64,000 nt of DNA from Serratia quinivorans (lineage in GTDB: Bacteria > Pseudomonadota > Gammaproteobacteria > Enterobacterales > Enterobacteriaceae). The stretch is from contig NZ_CAMKGL010000001.1 of NCBI RefSeq assembly GCF_946227985.1, positions 62,001-126,000 on the forward strand, in the 5' to 3' direction. The translations under genes and the position numbers were made by a program. The first letter of the stretch is position 1. Each line of letters opens with the position of its first letter. Shown piece by piece: positions 39,108-47,094 of this stretch. Below the pieces are notes generated by a model. The model saw only the letters and a program-made list of their open reading frames with translations, did no database searches and was not told the origin of the DNA.

Positions 39108-39501
39108 TGGCATTACAGGCCAAGGCGTAGGAGGCATGTAGAGCGTTTGGTTTACCACCTTTTTCAGTTGGACTATTTTCTGCAATACCCGCAAAGCCGC
39201 GCCCTGCGTGGCTTTTGTGTTTTCTTTCTGTGTGCCGCTGGTTTTATTTTTTCCCTGCACTTTCGCGTAAAATAAAATAATTCAATTTAATCAATATCTT
39301 AATTCATCTCGAGGTAGTGTGTCTGGAGGCTGAAACTGAAAAATACTGAAATTTTTTTCAAACTTTTCAGTTGGGGATTTTTCTCAGAAGCCCAGGCGTG
39401 GCGCGTGTTGGCGTGTTGGCGTGTTGGTTTGTAGAAAAATAAAACTGAAAAAATTTTACGATCCAAAGTGTGCAGGCGGGTGCGGTGTAGTGCAATTTTG
39501 G
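39108..39501. other. Non-coding AT-rich stretch with short repeats
   Basis: No gene seen. It holds three tandem copies of gcgtgttg (39403-39426) and two dispersed copies of ttttcagttgg (39161-39171, 39364-39374), with further aactgaaaaa segments. It bridges the phage remnant and the broken end of the transposon. Confidence 0.7.
39403..39426. repeat. Tandem 8-bp repeat, three copies
   Basis: Three perfect consecutive copies of gcgtgttg in a non-coding stretch. Confidence 0.9.
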
Positions 39502-39789
39502 TCACTTTAGATTTTTTAGAGAGTTATGTAGCAGCATTTTTTCTCTATCTGATATGTGTGAATTCAGCACCAGAAACTCACTTTTATTTTCCTCCCTGAG
39601 ACGCTGCTGCAAACGCCGCAGAGTGACTGTCTTGCCGCTGCCAACTACACCACAAACGGCAATTAACCGGCCTTCGTGGATAGCACCGCGGATATCCTTG
39701 ATAAGCTGCTTATGGTGAGCCGTCTCATAGTAACCGGCCTGATCGATTGGTTGCGCCAGTCCATAATGTTCCATTACCTCAACCCGCAT
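39502..39789 (-). pseudogene. Transposon AAA ATPase, C-terminally truncated
   Basis: 95 residues from the ATG at 39789 (MRVEVMEHYGLAQPIDQAGYYETAHH). The Walker A motif GVVGSGKT is intact, but the frame leaves the family pattern after LREENK and stops. Normal ExeA/TniB-like partner ATPases are about 250-300 residues, so Walker B and the rest are missing. The start overlaps the transposase 3' end by 11 bp, the usual coupling. The element's left end seems deleted here. Confidence 0.75.
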
Positions 39790-41433
39790 GATCCTCTCCT
39801 GATTGGGTGTTGCGGAAATACTCCCTGACCCGGGCAAATACCTCGCTGCGGATCAGCGTGTCTGTCAGTACCTGGTCGATAAACGCCTTGTCTTCATCCG
39901 ATAATTTCGCCAGCGGTGTGGCCAGATCAGCCACAATAGCCAGCTTCGCTGCCTCCGGGGTAGGAAAACAGTATTCAAACGCTGTGGACTCGAAGGGTTG
40001 ATGTGGCAACACCCGCGAGCTCTGAACGCTATCGGCCACCAGTTTGAGGTCACAACCGGACAGGGCGCTGATAGGTAAGTTCAGTTGCCGAGCCAATGAC
40101 TGGATACGGTCTGCCCGCCCCGCTGCTTTTCCGCGTTTGAATGCCCGATAGCGGTGCAGAGGTATCGGGCCGGAAACAGGAAAATAAGGCCCCCACTTTT
40201 CACCGTCAAACTCCACGAACATTTCGTCATCAAAGAGGCCCCACAGCAGGATAACGGTTTCACCCGCCATGTCGGGTTCGACTTCGTAAGCTGTCCCGTC
40301 AATCGTTATGCGGGCATCGATACCCACCTTGCGAGACTCCGGCTCCCGGGCAAAGCGACAGTACTGCTCCCAGGTGCACATGTCCTGCACTCCCTTTGGT
40401 GGCAAATGCATCAGCCAATCTTCCTCACGGGAATGCTTTTCGCTGCGATGTCGTTGTGCGTTATAGCGTATCAGGTAGTTCCAGAGCCATTCATTCGCCT
40501 GCTGTTCGGTCTCCGGCTTATGAAAATGATACAGCGTTTCGTGGGCTTCTTTGACGGAACGGGCGTTCTACCTTGCCTTTTGACCGGGTGGTGGTGCGGG
40601 TGCCATCCTTGCCTGCCGGCATATGTGTCTGCCAGTCAATCTGCAGTGCCTGCATCACATTCTGGAAAACATGGCTTTTCGCCACCGGGCCATTATCGAG
40701 GTACAGCATTTTCGGTCGCCCCTGGAGAGACATCTCCGGATGACTTTTAGGCGCCATGGCATTAAACAGAAAGCGCAGGGCAGACTCCGCATCTTCGCCA
40801 TACACACAGCGGTATTCCTGGTAATTCACCCCGCTGCGATCGTCCACCACGCTGAATAACATCAGGGTAGGTTGTCCGCGGGCCGGATCAATCCACTCAG
40901 GGCATTCGATATATTTGAGATCAGAGGGCGACACATCGAACTGCCAGCAGTCATTACTGCACTCAGCCTGGAACCGCGCTGCCGGTGGCTCCCGTAACAG
41001 ACGTGAGTGATCGAGTCGGAACAGGGACAAATAGCGGTTAACCGTTGGCCTGCGCAACAACCCTTTTGGAAGTTTAACCAGCCCCTGAGTCGTTTCCACA
41101 CCATGCTCTTCGAGCAACTGAATGGCACGCGTCGTGGACAGATGACGACCGGCTTTATTGGTGGTACGTAATTTCAATGCAGCGATCAGTTCACAATAAT
41201 ATTCGAGTTCGGACGGCGGCAGTATCCGGGGTTTCCCGTGATCACGCCGGTGTGCAATGTGAGGTTTCTGGAAGGCGCGGAGTGTACGATAGACGGTGGT
41301 GACGGAAATGCCATAGAGTAGCGCCATCGCGGTGATCTGGGCCGCGCGTTCCGGACTTTTTGGTGGCAGACGGTAGCCGTTGCCGCAGTTGCAACAAAGA
41401 ATCGGTGGGAATGGTTTTACGCTGGCTGCTCAT
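39779..41433 (-). pseudogene. DDE (rve/Mu-type) transposase with two frameshifts
   Basis: A single transposase in three frames. It begins at the ATG at 41433 (MSSQRKTIPTDSLLQLRQRLPS), shifts at about 41367 to PPKSPERAAQITAMALLYGISVTTVYRTLR, continues through the integrase core (QFDVSPSDLKY, MLFSVVDDRSG, MLYLDNGPVAKS, KGKVERPFR), then shifts again at about 40555 to VKEAHETLYHFHKPETEQQ. The Mu-type C-terminal domain follows (VGIDARITIDGTAYEVEPDMAGETVILLWGLFDDEMFVEF). Each shift restores recognisable sequence, so the gene is inactive. Together with the ATPase and resolvase it forms a Tn552/Tn5053/Tn7-superfamily-like element. Confidence 0.8.
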
Positions 41434-41977
41434 CGCGGTCCAGCACACGATAGACCGAGGCTCGACCGATCCCCAGTTGGCGAGAAATCGCCGTTGCGCC
41501 CATTTTCTCTTCAACGTACAACCGACGGACCTCAACAGGATCGATGCGCGGTTTGCGCCCCTGATAAACCCCGCGGGCTTTTGCGGCAGCAATACCTTCC
41601 AACTGACGTTCACGGCGCAGGTTGGTTTCAAACTCAGCGAAGACACCCAGCATATCCAGAAACGCCTTACCTGCTGCGGTGCGCGTATCCACAGGTTGTT
41701 CTGTTGCCTTGAGGGTAATGCCCTGCTGGTTCAGGGCATACACGATATCCTGCAAATCTTTAATGCTACGGGCCAAGCGATCGACTCGCGTGACAATCAG
41801 CGTGTCTCCCTTCCGCAGAAAATCCAGCAACAGTTGCAGCTCAGTTCGTCCATCGCGGCGGGTCCCGCTCGCTTTTTCTGAACGGATGATTTCGCAGCCA
41901 GCGGCGCGAAGCGTCTGTATTTGCAAATCCAGATCCTGGTCGTTGGTTGAAACCCGGGCATAACCGTAAAAAGCCAT
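41417..41977 (-). CDS. Serine recombinase (resolvase/invertase family)
   Basis: 186 residues. Catalytic Ser9 in MAFYGYARVSTNDQDLDLQ, then the conserved SGTRRDGRTELQLLLDFLRKGDTLIVTRVDRLARS, the long E-helix (FAEFETNLRRERQLEGIAAAKARGVYQGR) and a C-terminal HTH (GATAISRQLGIGRASVYRVL). Resolves cointegrates or inverts DNA at a res site, probably the repeats just upstream (42008-42060). I chose the ATG at 41977. Its end overlaps the broken transposase by 17 bp. Appears intact. Confidence 0.88.
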   Translation of the reverse strand: MAFYGYARVSTNDQDLDLQIQTLRAAGCEIIRSEKASGTRRDGRTELQLLLDFLRKGDTLIVTRVDRLARSIKDLQDIVYALNQQGITLKATEQPVDTRTAAGKAFLDMLGVFAEFETNLRRERQLEGIAAAKARGVYQGRKPRIDPVEVRRLYVEEKMGATAISRQLGIGRASVYRVLDRDEQPA

Positions 41978-42007
41978 TGTTATGAAAAATGTCTCGTTAG
42001 ACTCTAG

Positions 42008-42060
42008 ATGAGGAAAACGTAACATGCAGATGAGACAAAAACAATCCAAATGAGACAGAA
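42008..42060. repeat. Transposon-end repeats (atgagaca iterons)
   Basis: Copies of atgag(a/g) start at 42008, 42030 and 42050, spaced 20-22 bp, with inverted tgtctc at 42065-42070 and at about 41989-41994. Repeats spaced two helical turns apart at one end of the element are typical of transposase-binding ends in Mu/Tn7/Tn552-type transposons and could also include the resolvase res site. Confidence 0.6.
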
Positions 42061-42096
42061 AAACTGTCTCACCAAACTGTACGCTTTGGGTGTACC

Positions 42097-42126
42097 CAAA
42101 AAAGAAGCCCGGCGTTAAGCCGGGCT
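42097..42126 (-). terminator. Terminator of the bacteriocin-immunity operon
   Basis: On the minus strand, agcccggcttaacgccgggct is followed by a run of T interrupted once. Lies 23 bp after the immunity gene stop. Confidence 0.85.
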
Positions 42127-42149
42127 GAAAGAGTGAGACGTTATGGTGA

Positions 42150-42404
42150 TCAGGCTTTCCTGAAACCTGGCTTGCCGTTTTTAGCGCGCCATTCCTTGAT
42201 GATTTTAACTACAGCCTCGGGCCCTTGATTGCCCTTTTCAGGGTAATATAACAAATCCGATCCTGACGGATGCTCAGACAACCTCTCAAACTCCATAACA
42301 GCATCAATATGCGCTTCTTCTGATGGATAGGTGTCGTTATAAATTCCTTTTACGAATTCGAGGAATTCTTTTTCCGTATAATCAGATATCATCTTATTAG
42401 CCAT
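42150..42404 (-). CDS. DNase-bacteriocin immunity protein (colicin E / pyocin S Im family)
   Basis: 84 residues, clearly of the Im2/Im7/Im8/Im9 family: ISDYTEKEFLEFVKGIYN (helix I) with the variable specificity helix II that follows (TYPSEEAHIDAVMEFERLSEH). The invariant helix III is EHPSGSDLLYYPEKG, whose paired tyrosines bind the nuclease, and IIKEWRAKNGKPGFRKA ends it. It neutralises the C-terminal nuclease of the adjacent bacteriocin. The start codon lies one base after the bacteriocin stop. The variable helix II suggests specificity distinct from E2/E7/E8/E9; inference. Confidence 0.93.
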   Translation of the reverse strand: MANKMISDYTEKEFLEFVKGIYNDTYPSEEAHIDAVMEFERLSEHPSGSDLLYYPEKGNQGPEAVVKIIKEWRAKNGKPGFRKA

Positions 42405-42405
42405 G

Positions 42406-44529
42406 TTACTTCCCTCCCTTGCTTGAATGAATTTCAACATGTCGTTTCGGGGTTACGACACCAAGGTTATCTACATCATAGACAGCCCCGCCATCTTTTA
42501 TCAGTTTTACATGATGTAATTCAGCTTTAACCCTTTTCCCTGCTCGTTCGGTCTTCCGAACATACGGAGCTCGCCCATTTTTCATGGTGGCTAAGCTACC
42601 GGGATCAAATTGCTTGCTTAATGCAGGATCTTTACTCACCTCCTGCCAGAATGCCTTGCGGAATGCATCAAAGTTCGCAAACTCCCGACCACGCAGCTTG
42701 TCCGCAATCTGACTGGGGACTGGCGCACCCAGCTCCTGAGCCGCTTTATTCAGCCAACCTTCACCCACTTTCTGTCCCTTGCCGCTCACTTTCCCCGGCA
42801 TGTCTCGCGGGCTACTGAACACCACGTAAATCGGCTCAACGCCGGTACCCTTGGCATCAGGCTGCCAGTAGATAAAATCTTGCAGCCCGTCGGTCTCTGC
42901 GCCCGGTGACGTGGTCACCACGATATTTTCCACCGGCTTTACATCGGTGCCGGTATGCACCGGTGTTGCTGGTACCGGCGGAGCCTGATTACCGGTATTC
43001 GAGGGTGCAGACGGTGCTGCAGCCGGGTTAATCAAAACCGTCCGTGAAGGGGCTCCTGCTACCGCAGGCACGGTAATACGGTCCAGACCGGTTTTTTCGT
43101 CACGTACCGCCGTCAATACCTGGACGGTTTTCGGCACACCATCACCGGTTTTCAGCAGTTTCAGTGCCAATTGGCCGTTTGACATGACCAGTTGACCCCT
43201 TGCGGGCAAATCGACCGAACTCCCACCGGGTTTCAGCCCGTGATCTTTGGGCAGCATAATGCTGGCAGGATAGCTGAACAAGGCGGGAACATCGCGGCCT
43301 GGCACCTTGTCACTCCCTACACCCACCTTCGTGGAATGGAAGATAGCAGCCAGGGTAAACCCACGGGCAACACCGGTTGCCAGTGACAGTCCCCGGCCAA
43401 TGGTGCCCGCGAGTGACTCCGGCAGCGTCCCGCCCATCATTACCGTTCCGCTGCCTGCCACGGCAAATTGAACCGCACCCGGAACACGGCTCAAAGCCAA
43501 TGAGCCTGTATCCCCCATAGCGCCATTGGCTGCTTTCACCATTTCAGGGGTATATGCCGGGGCGGGATGCACCCCAACTTTAGCCAATTCTGCCGCAATT
43601 TTAGCTTTTGCTTCCGCCGCCGCTTTCGCCTCTGCCTCTGCGCGTGCTTTGGCCTCTGCTTCCGCTTTGGCTTTCGCCTCAGCCTCAGTCCGGGCCGCCG
43701 CTTCTGCCGCCGCTTTCACTCTGGTCTCTGCTTCTGCCTTGGCCCGCGCTTCAGCCTCAGCCTGGGTGCGAGCATCTGCTTCGGCTTTTCGCGCAGCTTC
43801 CAGGGTGATATCCGCCAGCCCTTTATCGACGTTAGCCTGATTAAGCGCTTGCTGTGCTGCATTTAATTCAGCCGTGGCGATATCAACCTGATTCTGGAGA
43901 TTTTTCAGTTTTCCATCCTCCTCATCCAGTTGCCCCAGATAGGTCGGGTCAAGTTGATACATTTCCGTGAGCATCGAAACCAGCGTTTTTTTCTCGTCAC
44001 GTGGAGGAATGGCTGAGGCCAGCTGTTGATTTTTTTGACGAATCTGTTCTGTGGCCTGATTAATGCGCTCCTGAGCTTCACGCACTTTATTTTCAGCCGC
44101 AGACACACCTATTTTTGAACCTTCCGCGGTCGCATTCGCTTTGGCTTCAGCTTCCGCTCTGGCTTTAAATTCGGCTTCGGCCTGTGCGCGGGCGCTGTCT
44201 TCAGCTTCTTTTCTCGCTGTCTCTTCCGCTTTTTGTTTGGCTTCCGCTGCTTCTCTTTCCCGCTTCAGCCGTTCTTGTTCTTCATGCCAGAGCTTTTGCA
44301 GATAGTCGCCGACTTCCCAGGAATCATATCCACTAATCGCATTTCCTAAATCCAGGCTAACTGAGCCGAATGGGTTAGCGGAACTAAACGGATTACTTCC
44401 CTTTCCGTCCCCGGCAGGAGTGACAGATAAAGTATTTCCATCCCACGCACCTGTTGTCGGCCACCCCCACTGCGCCCCATCCCACACCATACCTGGTTGG
44501 GGTGCGGTGCCATTGTTGTTATCACTCAT
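42406..44529 (-). CDS. S-type DNase bacteriocin (colicin/pyocin hybrid)
   Basis: 707 residues. Domains: a Trp/Gly-rich N terminus (about 1-75) with a TonB-box-like NTLSVT at 32-37; a long Ala/Glu/Lys coiled coil (about 78-320, TolA-like KAEAEAKARAEAEAK repeats); a Gly-rich segment and a pyocin-S translocation domain (about 330-560); and a colicin-E-type HNH DNase (about 578-707). The DNase is close to the E9 nuclease, with His672, His673, Asn688, His697 and His701 in ELHHVKLIKDGG...NLGVVTPKRHVEIH. AGGAG precedes the ATG. It is secreted by unknown means: no lysis gene accompanies it. The promoter has LexA and Fur sites. Confidence 0.93.
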   Translation of the reverse strand: MSDNNNGTAPQPGMVWDGAQWGWPTTGAWDGNTLSVTPAGDGKGSNPFSSANPFGSVSLDLGNAISGYDSWEVGDYLQKLWHEEQERLKREREAAEAKQKAEETARKEAEDSARAQAEAEFKARAEAEAKANATAEGSKIGVSAAENKVREAQERINQATEQIRQKNQQLASAIPPRDEKKTLVSMLTEMYQLDPTYLGQLDEEDGKLKNLQNQVDIATAELNAAQQALNQANVDKGLADITLEAARKAEADARTQAEAEARAKAEAETRVKAAAEAAARTEAEAKAKAEAEAKARAEAEAKAAAEAKAKIAAELAKVGVHPAPAYTPEMVKAANGAMGDTGSLALSRVPGAVQFAVAGSGTVMMGGTLPESLAGTIGRGLSLATGVARGFTLAAIFHSTKVGVGSDKVPGRDVPALFSYPASIMLPKDHGLKPGGSSVDLPARGQLVMSNGQLALKLLKTGDGVPKTVQVLTAVRDEKTGLDRITVPAVAGAPSRTVLINPAAAPSAPSNTGNQAPPVPATPVHTGTDVKPVENIVVTTSPGAETDGLQDFIYWQPDAKGTGVEPIYVVFSSPRDMPGKVSGKGQKVGEGWLNKAAQELGAPVPSQIADKLRGREFANFDAFRKAFWQEVSKDPALSKQFDPGSLATMKNGRAPYVRKTERAGKRVKAELHHVKLIKDGGAVYDVDNLGVVTPKRHVEIHSSKGGK

Positions 44530-44565
44530 AAGAACTCCTTTTTCTTAAACAAAAAGTTGAATTAA

Positions 44566-44581
44566 CTGTGTATCCATACAG
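44566..44581 (-). promoter_or_regulatory. LexA (SOS) box of the bacteriocin gene
   Basis: ctgtgtatccatacag fits CTG-N10-CAG with an AT-rich centre. It lies 37 bp upstream of the bacteriocin start codon, just downstream of the predicted start of transcription. A second, degenerate box (ctgtatatacaaag) begins at 44590 and overlaps the -10 region, so the pair resembles the tandem LexA sites of colicin operons. Confidence 0.88.
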
Positions 44582-44588
44582 TAACCAA

Positions 44589-44617
44589 ACTGTATATACA
44601 AAGTTCCCGTGCGTCAA
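44589..44617 (-). promoter_or_regulatory. Predicted sigma-70 promoter of the bacteriocin gene
   Basis: On the minus strand a -35 TTGACG (44612-44617) is followed after 17 bp by TACAGT (44589-44594), or after 15 bp by TATACA. The -10 overlaps the degenerate LexA box, and the Fur box abuts the -35. Confidence 0.6.
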
Positions 44618-44636
44618 TGTAATGATAACCATTCTC
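44618..44636. promoter_or_regulatory. Fur box upstream of the bacteriocin promoter
   Basis: tgtaatgataaccattctc matches the 19-bp Fur consensus at 15 positions and ends directly next to the predicted -35 element. Points to repression by iron. Confidence 0.72.
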
Positions 44637-44780
44637 AGTTGTACCATTAATGATACAACGTATGCCCGGAAGAGCGCGATGGTCACTGAGGGGTGTTTTT
44701 TGCGTGGTTTTCTGATTAAAAATAACAGGATGGGTGACTTTGTTGCCGGACTGTCGATATGACGAATTTCATTTGCAGTT

Positions 44781-44930
44781 ATTGTGAGCCGAAGGAAATG
44801 GAATGCGAGCCGGAAAAGATAAACGCGAGCTCATTGTCACTTAATGTGAGCCCGGGAGGATTTTCATTGTCATTTAATCTGAGCCGAAAATTGCGCTGAT
44901 TGCGAGCCCGGGGGATTTCGATTGCGAGCC
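44781..44930. repeat. Array of seven ~21-bp-spaced repeats (attgcgagcc consensus)
   Basis: Seven degenerate copies of a(a/t)tgygagcc start at 44781, 44802, 44822, 44843, 44876, 44899 and 44921, so spacing is 21, 20, 21, 33, 23 and 22 bp. Two copies are extended to gagcccgggrgg. The same-face spacing fits binding sites at a transposon terminus or an iteron array. No matching transposase lies nearby. Confidence 0.75.
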
Positions 44931-45075
44931 GTTACAACTAGGGTTGATGCCATTGGCTAATTGATTTCGGGCCTCATCTCGCTTCAGTATTGGACGTTGT
45001 TAGATGGCGCGATGGATAAAATTATTGTTATAAAAGGATTTTATAGAATTCTTTGGACGTGCTGAGATGTGTTAA

Positions 45076-45150
45076 TGGTGTCCCCGACTGGAATCGAACC
45101 AGTAACTAGCCCTTAGGAGGGGCTTGTTATATCCGTTTAACTACGGGGAC
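45076..45150 (-). tRNA. argW: tRNA-Arg (anticodon CCT)
   Basis: 75 nt with encoded CCA. The acceptor GTCCCCG pairs with CGGGGAC, the anticodon loop CTCCTAA gives CCU, and the T-arm is CTGGTTCGATTCCAG. Located next to yfdC, as E. coli argW is, where it is an integration site for a prophage. Its 3' end faces the accessory island here. Confidence 0.96.
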
Positions 45151-45279
45151 GCTGCGGGCTGGCAACCTGAGGCTGCCGGGGCAGTATACCTTTTTTTACC
45201 CGCAGAATAAGCGCTTAGCGGTGCGTTTGCTCATTCCATCGCCAAAATGCGCTGATTTTCGCGTGCGTGCTGACCGCGA

Positions 45280-46209
45280 TCACGGTTTTCTCGCCCTGGC
45301 GGTCTGTTTTTCTGCCTCCAGCCGCGCCGCTTTGTTTTTATCGCTCATATCATTGCGGATCTGCGCATGGCTGATTAACGCAAAGATAAAGGTGCCGCCG
45401 ATAATGTTGCCGGCCAGCGTCGGAATGGCGAAGGGGTAGATAAAATCTTGCCAGGGGATCACGCCGCTAAACACCAGATAAAGGATCTCTACCGATCCGA
45501 CCACGATATGGGTCAGGTCGCAGATCGCCACCAGATAGGTCATCAGGACGATTACCCAAATCTTGGCGGCCCCGGCGGAAGGGAACATCCACACCATGGT
45601 GGCGATGATCCAGCCTGCCAGAATACCGTTGGCAAACATTTCTGACGGTGAATTTTGCATCACTTCCTTCGAAAGGCTAACGAAGGCGCTGCGAGTGTTT
45701 TCATCAAAAATCGGCATGTGAATAAACGCCAGTGACACCAGCCCGGTGCCAATCAGGTTGCCGAGCAGCACCACGCCCCACAGGCGAAACAGGATGATGA
45801 AATTTCTCGGCGTCGGTTTGTGCATGATAGGTAGCACGGCGGTCACGGTGTTTTCGGTAAACAGCTGCTGGCGGGCCATAATCACGATAATAAAGCCAAA
45901 GGTGTAGCCAATATTCTCGATAAAGAAGCGGCTGGGGTCGTCCGGCAAACGGGCGTGAAAAATACCCTTGGCCATCAGGGAGGCCCCCATCGATAGCCCG
46001 GCGGCCACCGCCGACCACAGCAAGGCCAGCCAGTCACGCTCCAGCTCTTTCTCACCCTCCATGCGGATCTGCTCATGCACCGCCGCCGCGCGTGAGGGCA
46101 GGTTCTGTTCCTTTACCTCGATTTCGCTCTTGCCCTGTTCTTGCTCTTTGCTCTCCACCTGCAGAGGATCGTCGCTGTCCGTCTTCGGGCGCTGTTGTGA
46201 GTCGCTCAT
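45280..46209 (-). CDS. yfdC: FocA/NirC-family inner membrane protein YfdC
   Basis: 309 residues. A charged cytoplasmic N terminus (about 1-65, rich in Glu, Gln and Lys) precedes a six-TM formate/nitrite-channel fold: ALLWSAVAAGLSMGASLMAKGIF, GFIIVIMARQQLFTENTVTAVLP, GNLIGTGLVSLAF and IVVGSVEILYLVFSG. Matches E. coli YfdC, whose substrate I do not know. ATG 46209 is preceded by GGAGAGAGCAG. Adjacent to argW, as in E. coli. Confidence 0.9.
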   Translation of the reverse strand: MSDSQQRPKTDSDDPLQVESKEQEQGKSEIEVKEQNLPSRAAAVHEQIRMEGEKELERDWLALLWSAVAAGLSMGASLMAKGIFHARLPDDPSRFFIENIGYTFGFIIVIMARQQLFTENTVTAVLPIMHKPTPRNFIILFRLWGVVLLGNLIGTGLVSLAFIHMPIFDENTRSAFVSLSKEVMQNSPSEMFANGILAGWIIATMVWMFPSAGAAKIWVIVLMTYLVAICDLTHIVVGSVEILYLVFSGVIPWQDFIYPFAIPTLAGNIIGGTFIFALISHAQIRNDMSDKNKAARLEAEKQTARARKP

Positions 46210-46461
46210 TATCTGCTCTCTCCTTAAACTGCTGCCGGGGTCACGGATTAAGCATAGCTGGCCCACCGGTAGGCCGAAAGCCAGGTCGCAAATTGCAGAA
46301 AAAAGTAACAAGAGTTTAACGCCGCCGGTTTTTTCTTCGCATTATTGATCTGGGGCGCAATATTACCCCTATTGGAGTAGCTGAGTGCCCTGCGGCGGGC
46401 TACGTGCCGCAGATGGCTTATGCTATGATCGCTATCCCAAAGAAAAATATGAGTTCTCCCG

Positions 46462-47094
46462 ATGCTGGAAGCTAAAAATCTGAGTTGCGTCCGCGATGAA
46501 CGCACCCTGTTTAGCGGGTTAAGCTTTACGGTGAAACCGGGCGATATTATTCAGGTGGAAGGGCCGAACGGCGCGGGCAAAACCAGCCTGCTGCGCATTT
46601 TGGCCGGCCTGGCGCGGCCGGAGGGCGGTGAAGTCCACTGGCATGGGCAAAATACGTTGCGCCATCGCGAACGTTACCATCAGGATTTGTTGTTCCTTGG
46701 CCATCAGCCGGGGATTAAAAGCCTGTTAACGCCCTTTGAGAACCTGCAGTTTTACCAGGCGGTGAGTAGCATTCCCGATCGTCAGGCCATTTGGCAGGCG
46801 CTGGAGCAGGTAGGGTTAGTGGGTTATGAGGATTTACCGGTAGCGCAGCTTTCCGCCGGACAGCAACGCCGGGTAGCCCTGGCGCGTTTGTGGCTCAGCG
46901 ACAGCCCGTTGTGGATCCTGGATGAGCCGCTGACGGCCATCGACAAGCAGGGCGTGGCTGAATTAATTAGCCTTTTTGAGCAACATGCGCAGCAGGGCGG
47001 CATGGTATTGTTGACCACCCATCAGGATTTGGCCGGCGTAACGCAGGCGGTAGGTAAAATCAGCCTGACGGAAAATCGCATGGAGACTCTTTGA
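46462..47094 (+). CDS. ccmA: Haem exporter ATP-binding subunit CcmA
   Basis: 210 residues. ABC ATPase: Walker [11 protein letters not shown], signature [15 protein letters not shown], Walker [13 protein letters not shown] and H-loop TTHQDL. Works with CcmB, CcmC and CcmD to release haem-loaded CcmE in system I cytochrome c maturation. First gene of ccmABCDEFGHI; its stop overlaps the ccmB start by one base. Confidence 0.95.
   Translation: MLEAKNLSCVRDERTLFSGLSFTVKPGDIIQVEGPNGAGKTSLLRILAGLARPEGGEVHWHGQNTLRHRERYHQDLLFLGHQPGIKSLLTPFENLQFYQAVSSIPDRQAIWQALEQVGLVGYEDLPVAQLSAGQQRRVALARLWLSDSPLWILDEPLTAIDKQGVAELISLFEQHAQQGGMVLLTTHQDLAGVTQAVGKISLTENRMETL

Larger units (their letters stand above)
44530..45075. 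other. Bacteriocin promoter region and accessory-island end
   Basis: No gene seen. From left to right it holds the bacteriocin promoter with LexA and Fur sites (44566-44637), the seven-copy repeat array (44781-44930) and an AT-rich run up to tRNA-Arg. Frames in it are short and show no recognisable protein. Confidence 0.7.

Noticed and set aside
39279-39505. 68-residue minus-strand frame after the truncated ATPase
   Set aside because: It lies in repeat-bearing AT-rich DNA, shows no ribosome-binding site and no recognisable motif.
43526-43866. Long Ala/Ser-rich or Phe/Cys-rich frames on the plus strand
   Set aside because: They are antisense shadows of the bacteriocin's Ala/Glu/Lys coiled-coil repeat.
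44781-44930. CRISPR array
   Set aside because: Repeats are short, degenerate and about 21 bp apart; no spacer of usual length and no cas genes in the window.
45076-45150. Attachment-site duplication of the argW 3' end
   Set aside because: I looked for the T-arm sequence at the far side of the island (38.6-39.5 kb) and found no copy.
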